Shown piece by piece: positions 20,746 to 28,955 of a stretch of 28,955 nucleotides of DNA (its first letter is position 1; every line of letters begins with the position of its first letter). The notes below the pieces were generated by a model. That model saw only the letters and a program-made list of their open reading frames with translations, had not been told where the DNA came from and did no database searches. The stretch is taken from positions 257,838,781 to 257,867,735 of the forward strand of contig JBOZIK010000001.1 of assembly GCA_051453625.1 (NCBI GenBank). Reading direction: 5' to 3'. A program made the position numbers and the translations under genes. The stretch comes from Welwitschia mirabilis (lineage: Eukaryota; Gnetophyta; Gnetopsida; Welwitschiales).

Positions 20746-21054
20746 GATTATCTATAGTCTTCTAGAGTTTACTTTTAGGAAACATTTAGAAAATGAAATA
20801 ACTCATTATGTAGAAATAGAGTGCTCATACCAATGGATTGAATGCATTGGTCTTGCTAATAAATCTATTTATGATTTGAAGGCTTAAATTATAAGTATTC
20901 AAAAGATGAATGATTTAATTCCTTCTAGATTTTAAAAATAATGAACTAAATAGGATATAAAAAACCTTGACCCATGTTTAGAATAGAAGAAGAGTGTTGC
21001 TCACCTTGTGGGTCACAAAAAAAATCTTGAACTAAGGGAGACAGAGATGAGTAA
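20746..21054 (+). pseudogene. Glycyl-tRNA synthetase (eukaryotic type) relic
   Basis: GlyRS charges tRNA-Gly. The plus strand reads DYL*SSRVYF, then in another frame FTFRKHLENEITHYVEIECSY and QWIECIGLANKSIYDLKA, then a stop. This matches the class II core of plant GlyRS: 'GYFIGRVYLF', 'RFRQHLANEMAHYA', 'EIECSYGWIECVGIADRSAYDLRAH'. Two short losses are visible: about 12 residues between RVY and FRxHL, and about 7 between HY and EIECSY (the 'AADCWDA' of the family). Further on, KKSVAHLVGHKKN (20986-21024) resembles 'KKELGLAFKGNQK' at about the right distance. The fragment covers roughly 100 of about 700 residues. It lies 230 bases from the UGT relic on the other strand. The central motif is very specific; the outer parts are weaker. 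Confidence 0.7.
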
Positions 21055-22556
21055 ATGATTCTCATATTAAGTGACATGTTATTTGTATTAGACATTTAAA
21101 ACTTTTTTGACACCTTAGACCAAAGAGGTTAATGGACTAAAAATATTCAACCAAAGGGGCTTTGGTAGCATATGGGTCATTTAATCTCAAAGGATGATCT
21201 CTTCTAAAATCCTCAATAAGGAAATGGAGAGCTACTTTTCTTTTAATCGATATAAAATTACATTGAAATATATTAGAATAAGTATAAAATTAAAGTAATT
21301 GCTTTGAAATTAATAATGCTAACATTATCTATTATTGTAATGGAAGTAAGTTGGAAACAGAAAAAGAGTAGTTTCTATAGGAATTTATGGAAATCTTGTT
21401 ACATATATAACCAATGTGATGCATTAAACCATATTTTATGTAGACAGAATTGTCAATATTGGGAGTGGTATTTCACTAAATATTCCCTTTGTTTGAGCCT
21501 TTATTATAGTTTCTTATTAGGTCATCATTAGACTATTTTCTACTCTTCCTTGGTGTATTTAACAGTTAGTGATTGATCAATATAATTAATTATTATTTAA
21601 TATAATTTATTTTTGAGAAATATGTAAACTTCAATCATGGTAATTATGTACTACTATCATGATTCTCTAGTTAGTAGTTGTAGTAACCATAAGGTAGCAC
21701 TTGAATAATAGTACAAGAGGTAGAACTTTCTTACTTTTAAAACCATCCATCTTTTTTTTATAATTTGATGGAAAAATATTAATGAAACTAAACTGAATTT
21801 ACTTATTACAAGGCTTGTTAATGCAATTGAATTAAACTAAACCTTGTTTCTTTTGAAACTATCCATCTTTAAAGGATAGTTATGAGTTAGTTCATTAAAA
21901 TCTATACCATAGAGGCATGCTTAAAAGTATGATATACATAAGTGGTATTGTTTTGAAATATTTAAGGTATTAATGATCTACTTTCATTACAACTAAATTA
22001 TTCTCTACTTAATTGCATAGGAAGAATGTAGAAAAGGGTATTCCTTGGTATTAAAAACCCTTATGCTATTGCTATTGTATTTTTACATCTTCAGGCTCTA
22101 TTCTAGATTTGCATAGATAAACATTCTGATTCTATTAGTTTTATCCATTTTTATCAATTAATTATTTTTGATGTTTGGTTACTAGCATGGTCATCAATTA
22201 CAATTTGGAAAAAATAAAATTTAACTAGACTGTAAAATACATATCAAAGATTAATTTGTCAAGTTTAAATAACTATTCAAAATTAAAAGTTAAGGAAAGA
22301 ATATTCAAAAAATGATAGCTTTCAAGGGATATAAAGTTAACTTTATAGTGGACATTTAATTAAAACCATTCATGTACTACTAATTTGTTATGTTATGAAA
22401 TAGACAGTTGTTAAATTATTTTTATGTATTAGTACCTAACTAATATAGCATAATTGAAGTATATTACTAATCAATGAATATTTGCATATTTTGAGGGTGG
22501 GGTTTAGTAAAACATTACTAAACTACAAGGAAGATATATCATTTTAACTATAATTA
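21055..22556. other. Unassigned AT-rich sequence
   Basis: No recognised gene. An open frame at 21304-21531 (75 codons, Cys- and Tyr-rich) matches nothing I know. A small perfect stem ACCAAAG-GGG-CTTTGGT is near 21160. A short direct repeat (AAACYATCCATCTTT) occurs near 21742 and 21858. A 30-N gap follows (22557-22586). Confidence 0.4.
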
Positions 22557-22586
22557 NNNNNNNNNNNNNNNNNNNNNNNNNNNNNN

Positions 22587-23254
22587 AGATATTTAAAGTA
22601 GTCAACTATTAAATGAGATGAATGATGAGATAGTTTTGCAAAAACATTCTTAGCTAATCATAATAAACAAATGGATTAACTATTTAACATGTGAACTATA
22701 AACTTACAAATACAAATAAATCTTTTCTTATGAAAGCCCTACTAGAATAGAAAATTAACAAAAAACTATTTAAGCCTTTAGTTACTTGATGTTATTACTA
22801 TGTGAGCTTAATATGATTTATTTTAAAACTATTTATTTGATTTTTAAACCTATAAAGAAGGGAATAAAACTTTAGAAAAAAGGGAAAAAAACTTTAAAAA
22901 GCAACTGTGTGTATAAGAGTATAGATAAAAGTTCAATTAAGGTTTCCTATAATAAAATCCCCACTACACCCATCACAAAAACAAACATTTTATAGGCATA
23001 AGAGTTGTCTATTTTCTCATAAGAAAGTATGATAATACAAATGAAAGCAGGACCTCCATGGGAGGCATTAATCTTTTTAGCCTTTAACATATTTAATAAT
23101 AAGAGCTATGAAATTTTCCATTTTTATTTTAAAACTAACATTTAATTGATTATCTTTTTCATCCTAATAACTTCATTTAATAAAGTTTATAACTCCTTGC
23201 TTATAAATATTGAGATCTTAAAGAAAAATCAAAGGAAATATAGGAATAATCGCT
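22587..23254. other. Unassigned sequence upstream of the MetE relic
   Basis: Mostly AT-rich non-coding sequence. From about 23213 (GATCTTAAAGAA...) a weak match to the 'DLRxSIWKQM' part of MetE is possible but too decayed to claim. Confidence 0.35.
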
Positions 23255-23560
23255 AAGATAATTCTTAGAAAATTTTTCCATATGGCTAAGCTTCTTTTAA
23301 TGTTTCTCTTTATATAATGTTCCTTCAAGATAAGGCTGTATAAAAGGTGAAATTGGTTTTAATGTCTACTTCTCTAGGGCTCGTGGGAATGCTACACTTC
23401 TAGCCATGGAGATGGCCAAGTGGTTTAACACTAACTAGTAAGTTCTAAAGCTTAGTCATTTTTTCCCTTATGTTAATGGGTTTATGTTTTCAGAATTATG
23501 GATCTAATAATAACTTTCTTTACAAAATTTTTTCAATTACTACATTGTTCTTGAGTTTAG
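23255..23560 (+). pseudogene. Cobalamin-independent methionine synthase (MetE) relic with intron
   Basis: MetE transfers a methyl group from methyltetrahydrofolate to homocysteine to make methionine. The first exon piece (23255-23437) reads KIILRKIF (family KYIPSNTF), a decayed middle, then [38 protein letters not shown], matching '[37 protein letters not shown]'. The exon ends with TA then GTAAGT, a canonical donor. After 99 bases the second exon piece (from 23537) reads YYIVLEFRH, matching 'HYIVPELGP'; its acceptor is AA instead of AG. The stop replaces Tyr and several changes are C to T. About 70 of about 765 residues are recognisable. The kept intron shows a DNA-level copy, not a processed transcript. 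The start of the gene and all later exons are missing or unrecognisable. Confidence 0.75.
23438..23536 (+). other. Relic intron in MetE pseudogene
   Basis: GTAAGT donor at 23438-23443; the acceptor context TTTTTTCAA at 23528-23536 has a pyrimidine tract but AA in place of AG. The intron splits the Tyr codon (TA|T). At 99 bases it is typical of plants and it is T-rich. Confidence 0.6.
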
Positions 23561-24956
23561 ACATTGAATTAAGAGTTAAAAATACAAGAGTAATAACTTT
23601 AGAGTTTGCTTTATAACATATTATTACCATTTCAACATGCCTTAAGTTATAACAAGCAAATGAAAATTCATGGAATCCTCTTTTTAAATAATGTTATCTA
23701 TTAGGTGATTTTAATGCAAATAATGTATCCTACTTCATATAGGATATACATTTTGGCTTAAATATATAGCTATACATATTGCTTTGAAACTTGAAAGTCG
23801 CTTTAGAAAATCTAATTATATCACATTTCCAAGAATTTTCTTGGACATTGTTGGTAAGCTATAATCTATTGATATTGTCTTTCATTTGTGAAATTTGTAT
23901 GTAAGTTATTTGCATTATGTTCAATATTGATGTTTGGATATAAGATAAGGATACAAGTAAATACAGAGCACAATTAAGCTTTGGCATTAAGATATTTTAT
24001 ATATCTAAAATGAGTGTACAATACTTTCATAATAGTAGCTTGAGGCATACTCACATTAAGAATTACTTACTAGTTATAATACAAGTATGTCTGAATTAAC
24101 TAATGAGGCTAAATGTGTATCTGATATCTAATTTCTAGGTTTTATTCCTTATATCTAACATAATTTATAATATATGTTGCTAAAATAGGATAATATCTCT
24201 AGATTTGCTTAAATATTCCCTTCAGAGAATCTTAATTTCATTTCTTGTTGTTAACTCTTGGTAAACAATGGTAATGATTATGTTTAACATATGTATTTGG
24301 TGTTGAAGATGGACAAAGATTAGTATGTTAATGCCCTCTTCAAACATGCAAACATCAATTCTCTTATGAACACCACTTGTATTTACATTTGTATTTCTAT
24401 TCATAGCTTTTCTCCATTCAACTGCACTTTACTTTTCTTGGTCTTTTCTCTTCTACTAACTCTACTTCTCTACTCTATGTATGCCTTCTTAATGTTTAGT
24501 TTAGAATCAGATGGTAAAGAAAAATCAGGAATTCTTTCAATCTTAATTTGTAGAAATCAAAGAAAGGAATGACAACGAAGATGGAAAGCTGGATAAATAT
24601 CTTTCCCCATCAAGACTAGGTTAACTTTTTTCTACTCTTAGATCATGATTATTAAATTGTGTTGGGTGTAAATATTACCCCTATTAATCTCTTATACTTA
24701 TTAGTATAAAATGTTTTACACTATGTAACTTATCTTGTATTCTATTAAATTCCATTTGACTAATGTTATAGAAGGATTTGATCACTATAAGGAATGTTAA
24801 TTGTTCTACCTCAAAGTAAAGACCATTCTTATAAATCTTCCTCTAAGTCATCTTTTATTAATATTTTAAGAATACAAATTTATATGTGAATTCATGTTTA
24901 AGATGCTTTACTAAGACTTACAAGCTACAAAGTTGTAAGCAACATTATAATGCCAT
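23561..24956. other. Unassigned AT-rich sequence downstream of MetE
   Basis: I searched by eye for later MetE exons and found none that I can support. The open frames at 24222-24404 (minus) and 24366-24572 (plus) show no known motif. Confidence 0.4.
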
Positions 24957-25436
24957 TAAATGTAAAGTATATCATTTGTTCCATTTTTTTGCATACTAGG
25001 ATGACTCAATGTTTATGATTTTTTACATTTCTAGTTATCTTCTAATTTATAAGTAATTCTGTTCTTAATTGGATAAATCATTTTATAGTGTATTAGATTA
25101 GAAGAAATAAACATGTATAGAAAAATTATCTATTTTCTGATGAAATCATGAATGTCTTACTTGAGTCCTGTATTTAGGTTCAAGTTTTTTTATTTCAAAG
25201 AATCTAGATTAGTTAGGATTGAAATCAAGAATATATTTATCACCCTTATTTGACAAGAGTATAAGACTAAAGGCCTAGTTTTAAAAATCTAGAGGGGATA
25301 CATTAGACTTTACTCTATTATGAAAGGTTGGATTAGCCTAATTGAAATTGGAAAGTGGAGTTAAGATGATTAAAGAGAAAATTTAATGATTAAGAGGACC
25401 TTGGCATATGGATATTTATAAATCCTTTATATTTTA
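24957..25436 (+). repeat. 480-bp repeat, copy 1
   Basis: From TTAAATGTAAAGTATATCAT to TTTATATTTTA. It is near-identical to 25537-26016, with about a dozen or so differences. It ends at the 100-N gap. Confidence 0.9.
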
Positions 25437-25536
25437 NNNNNNNNNNNNNNNNNNNNNNNNNNNNNNNNNNNNNNNNNNNNNNNNNNNNNNNNNNNNNNNN
25501 NNNNNNNNNNNNNNNNNNNNNNNNNNNNNNNNNNNN
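25437..25536. other. Assembly gap, 100 N, between two copies of a 480-bp repeat
   Basis: The gap begins where copy 1 ends and stops where copy 2 begins, the pattern of two contig ends that overlap but were not merged. Confidence 0.9.
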
Positions 25537-26016
25537 TTAAATGTAAAGTATATCATTTGTTCCATTTTTTTGCATACTAGGATGACTCAATGTTTATGAT
25601 TTTTCACATTTCTAGTTATCTTCTAATTTATAAGTAATTCTGTTCTTAAATGGATAAATCATTTTATAGTGTATTAGATTAGAAGAAATAAACATGTACA
25701 AAAAAATTATCTATTTTCTGATGAAATCATGAATGTCTTACTTGAGTCCTGTATTTAGGTTCAAGTTTCTTTATTTCAAAGCATCTAGATTAGTCAGGAT
25801 TGAAATCAAGAATATATTTATCACCCTTATTTGACAAGAGTATAAGGCTAAAGGCCTAGTTTTAAAAATATAGAGGGGATACATTAGACTTTACTCTATT
25901 ATTAAAGGTTGGATTGGCCTAATTGAAATTGGAAAGTGGAGTCAAGATGATTAAAGAGAAATTTTAATGATTAAAAGGACCCCAGCATATGGATATTTAT
26001 AAATCTTTTATATTTT
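25537..26016 (+). repeat. 480-bp repeat, copy 2
   Basis: The same sequence as 24957-25436, continuing into new sequence with a TATA box 20 bases on. Non-coding, possibly LTR U3. Confidence 0.9.
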
Positions 26017-26035
26017 ATAGCATTTTTAAGGTAAT

Positions 26036-26044
26036 TATAAATAG
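26036..26044 (+). promoter_or_regulatory. TATA box, possible LTR or gene promoter
   Basis: TATAAATAG followed by ACACCCCTAGG. This context is common in plant LTR promoters (TATAAATAG with a C-rich run close downstream). No gene or primer-binding site was found after it. Confidence 0.35.
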
Positions 26045-28191
26045 ACACCCCTAGGTAAAAAATGGACTATTCATAAGCATTATTATTAGATCCTCTTCAA
26101 GTTTTATTAAATTCTTCTATTCTCAGTTTGGGTAAAAAAATAAGTTTGTCAAGTTTATGAGGCTTATCAAAGTCAACTATGTTTATTGATGTTACACTAA
26201 GTTTGGAAATAAAATTTGAATTTAAGAAGAAAAATAATTTTGATGCTAAGTCAGAGTTTAAAAGAGAATAATAAGCAGATCTATGATAATCATAATATCC
26301 ATGGTAATCTATGATAAGCAAAAAACAATTTTGTGCTAAGTTAGAGCATAGCAAGTAAAATAAGTAAAGGGTTTTTAAGGAATAGGAGATTTTTTTTTCT
26401 GCTCAATTACTTCATTTGAGCTAAAGAAGATGAGGTTGAAAAGGATGCAATCTTAAACATTTAGAAGAAATGAAAGCATAAAATCAAAAAGTATATATTA
26501 AGAGAGACTATAGGTTATTTGAAAAGGATTATGTACTTCCATCTTTGAGAAACAATGGAGAAAATTACTTTTCATTGAGAAAATTAGAATAATATCTAGC
26601 ATGTATTCAATGACTCCAAATATTAAAAATTGAGTTTGCTATTTATCCAATTTTGCTTAATATTAGAATGGCTTTCTTTTGGATTTCTCAATTTTTCCTC
26701 TCTCTATACAAATATACCAATTATGTAAAATGCTTAAAAACTAGCACTCTTACCTATTTTGTATTATTATAATTTAAAGGAATGTCTTTTTTTTTTTAAC
26801 TTTCTACTTATATAAGTTTATTATTGTAATTATTAATAGTTATACTAGAAAATCACTTACATTCATTTCCCACATAACCTTTGAAATGATAAATAAGGAT
26901 CTATATGTACCCACAAATAAATATTTCCTAAAACTTACCTATTGATGCATCAAATCTATAGTAAATTGCAAAGAAAATAAATGTAGAGTTGGGAAATGTA
27001 TATGGTAATATTCTAAAGGCCTATTACCACTTTTATCCCTTACAAAGATGATTATTATTTCATGAATAACAATGGTTTGAGCTCTACCTTCTAATGATGA
27101 GTGTACAGTGTTTCAAATAAGTTATGTTTAAGATGAATATCAACACAAGTATGAATATTTATGGTTAATATTTAATGGCAAATTTGTTAAAAAAATAAAT
27201 AGCTAAGACTATGTATAATTTAGTAACCATGAACATTCTCTAGATGCCATTGATAATTTCCATCTTGTAAAAAGAATTTTTCTTCATTGCCACTCTAAAA
27301 AGTGGGCAAAATCTTAGAAATGAAAAGTGAATTATACAATGGCAATAGAGTTAAGTTAAACATTCAAAGCCATTGGTGGAATTTGTTAGCCTTGGAGGTG
27401 GCTATCAAATATTATCTTCTGCTTTATTTATTTTATAACTTATTATTATAAAGCATTATTTTTAACTCACATGAATTTTTGTGGCCTAAGGATTAAGTTA
27501 AAAATGAATTTTACTTCATTTTATTATTACCAATAATTGTTTATCCATTTATGAGTTTCTTGGTTTTCTCTTTAACTTGGGTAATGTTGATCTATTTCCT
27601 AACTTAGATAGTTCTTTGAATGCTTTAGAATAGACTTCTAAAATGTGAATTTTATCAAACTCACATCTTGCTTAGTTTTATTATCCTAATCTATTGATTT
27701 GATCTATTCAATTATTGAATATTTATCATAGATGCTAACTAATTATATGTTTATTTTTTAAATTCATTTGAGTAATAAGTTATTGTAATGTATGTTACTA
27801 ATGTGGATTTTACTAAAGATAAAATCTTTCATAGAAATGACGGTCTTCTTGTGCTTATAATATAATTAGCAAGGCATGCATTGCATGTCTTTGTTAATGA
27901 TCAATTTACAAGTACATCTCATAGTATTGACATTTGAAAAGTTTATTATTTATGAAAATATATCAATCTCTAGCTTATTAGCATTCTTTGTAACTATTAG
28001 ATTTTTTTAGGAAGTTAGTATGGCACTAAAAATAATCCTAAAGTTATGTATTATTCTAGTTTTAAGCTAAATGTTAGAACTAATCAAATTGCTTTACTAA
28101 ATATGATAGTCAGTCTTTAGGCTAGATGTTAATCTCTATTCAAATTTATGTTTCACTGTACAAGAAAGCTTTGTCATTCACAAGTTTTTGT
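26045..28191. other. Unassigned AT-rich sequence
   Basis: No recognised gene. The open frame 26097-26354 (minus) contains two short direct repeats (TTTTGATGCTAAGTCAGAG / TTTTGTGCTAAGTTAGAG) about 90 bases apart. EFLGFLFNLGNVDLF at 27551-27597 (plus) loosely recalls a copia gag block and lies about 600 bases before the copia protease, a sensible distance, but it is too weak to call. Confidence 0.4.
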
Positions 28192-28500
28192 GTGGACACT
28201 ATACAGCATTTAACCTTACTAATTCTCAAGATATGATGGACAATGTGGACAGGGCCGAGGTATAGATTTACCACATCATGCTAATGCACAATTACTAGTG
28301 ATTCCACCTATTCTAGCTAAAGAATATGTGCACTACATATCATTTTAACTCACCAATGTTTCCTTGTGATTGAAGAATATTAGACCTCATTTTAAAGCAA
28401 TAAGTGTAGGAGTCCTAGGCCTAATAATATTGAGTGGTTTTAAATATGGGATACATGATTAGGACATCCATTAGAACATTTGATGCTAGCCTAAAAATAA
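28192..28500 (+). pseudogene. Ty1/copia protease to pre-integrase relic
   Basis: Copia polyproteins have a protease with a DTGAT-HLT start, then a GNG-G-LP segment, L-NVL-VP, and the pre-integrase box W-H-RLGHP. The plus strand shows VDT...QHLT at 28192-28212, NSQDMMDNV, then G-QGRGIDLPHHANAQL (about 28250-28300), LTNVSL*LKNI (about 28350-28385), and WDT*LGHPLEHLMLA at 28447-28491. In the last, the stop (TGA) replaces Arg (CGA) of RLGHP. Order and spacing fit copia; several frameshifts are needed. The integrase zinc site and everything beyond are not clear. The LGHP box is the most secure part; the rest is inference from order. Confidence 0.55.
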
Positions 28501-28700
28501 ATTGATAACATTCACAATATTTCTTTAAGCACATTGAGTTTTTATAGTTGTAATCTCTTTTATGCCTTAGAAATACTGAAATTTTCCACAATCATCTATA
28601 TTTGATGAAGAATTTAAATTACAAAAAATATTTAAAGAAAAAGTAAATTAGTTATATGATTGTTGGTGGCCTAAATTTTCACTTCAAAAGTAATCAATGC
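28501..28700. other. AT-rich sequence after the copia relic
   Basis: A C-x-LxxxxxxLKF stretch near 28545-28600 may be the decayed start of copia integrase, but I cannot support it. Confidence 0.3.
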
Positions 28701-28710
28701 TATAAATAGG
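28701..28710 (+). promoter_or_regulatory. TATA box candidate
   Basis: TATAAATAGG at the right distance before sequence that runs off the window end. There is no gene to attach it to. Confidence 0.3.
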
Positions 28711-28955
28711 ACATTGCAATTAGGCTTAGTATAGGGTGAATTAACCATCGAATGTCATAATCTGGAGAGTGTAAGGCAACAATCTAATCAAGCACATGAA
28801 TAATAAAGAATACGATTTAAATTTCGGTTCAATTTTTAAATCAATTTTGTGTTTTTCACATGTAAAAAGGAAATTGATAATGCAACTATTCTAATGTGCA
28901 ATGCAAAGTATAAAAGAAAAATGAAATGCAAGCCTATGATAACCAATTTTCTGAG
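28711..28955. other. Unassigned right end
   Basis: No coding motif. The last bases (AATGAAATGCAAGCCTATGATAACC) are not matched elsewhere in the window. Confidence 0.3.

Noticed and set aside
21304-21531. 75-codon open frame on the plus strand
   Set aside because: The composition looks like chance in AT-rich DNA and no motif was recognised. I also tried to read it as a continuation of GlyRS and found no match.
22960-22985. CACTACACCCATCACAAAAAC as a second CACTA terminus
   Set aside because: Only the first seven bases fit, there are no subterminal repeats next to it, and no partner end was found.
24366-24572. 68-codon plus-strand frame with a hydrophobic middle that could be a membrane segment
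   Set aside because: T-rich DNA gives Leu, Phe and Ser runs by chance; there is no supporting context.
26097-26354. 85-codon open frame on the minus strand
   Set aside because: No domain, and it is partly built from short direct repeats in AT-rich sequence.
27370-27410. Frame reading LGGGYQILSSA on the plus strand
   Set aside because: A short glycine run is too little to assign a family and the flanks have no support.
27836-27960. Possible copia RNase H end (HVFVNDQFTS) on the plus strand
   Set aside because: Only a few residues resemble the family's H-x-x-x-x-DQLAD segment and it would lie upstream of the protease, the wrong order for a plus-strand copia element.
1-28955. CRISPR array, rRNA or tRNA genes
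   Set aside because: No regularly spaced repeats with unique spacers and no conserved rRNA or tRNA segments were seen. The short repeated motifs are irregularly spaced within retroelements.

Overview
This is AT-rich eukaryotic nuclear DNA, almost certainly from a flowering plant, broken by runs of N. No intact protein-coding gene is visible. The left two thirds is a stack of decayed Ty3/gypsy LTR retrotransposons, all on the minus strand. Evidence includes gag with a CCHC knuckle, retropepsin, reverse transcriptase (RT), RNase H and integrase, and three primer-binding sites of tRNA-Asp type (as in the Athila/Tat lineage) decayed mostly by transitions. The plant origin rests on these families, on a Ty1/copia relic, and on relics that resemble plant UDP-glycosyltransferase, cytosolic glycyl-tRNA synthetase and cobalamin-independent methionine synthase.

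Layout. 1-1151: gag-pro fragment A1. 1252-5821: element A2 (PR, gag, leader, PBS, 5' LTR). 5845-6506: gag-pro fragment B. 6610-11914: element C (RT, PR, gag, leader, PBS, 5' LTR). 12331-13303: large gap. 13405-13422: third PBS, element E, with probable LTR above it. 14365-17385: non-coding, LTR-like sequence. 17385-19507: element D pol read RT, RNase H, integrase on the minus strand. 19508-19749: a short CACTA-like insertion.

20248-23560 is different. Within 3.3 kb it holds relics of three unrelated housekeeping or metabolic genes: the N-terminus of a UGT (minus), a piece of GlyRS (plus) and two exon pieces of MetE with an intron between them (plus). All carry stops or frameshifts. This is either an old gene-bearing segment that has decayed or a cluster of fragments carried by a gene-capturing transposon. 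24957-26016 holds a 480-bp near-identical duplication around an assembly gap, followed by a TATA box. 28192-28500 holds a copia protease to pre-integrase relic (plus).

Many premature stops sit where the family has Gln, Arg or Trp (CAA/CAG/CGA to TAA/TAG/TGA, TGG to stop), as expected from deamination of methylated cytosine in silenced DNA. Most 100-N gaps are flanked by the same sequence on both sides, so several apparent tandem duplications may be unmerged contig ends. Nothing here is likely to make a working protein. I see no rRNA, tRNA or CRISPR array. All family assignments were made by eye from motifs.
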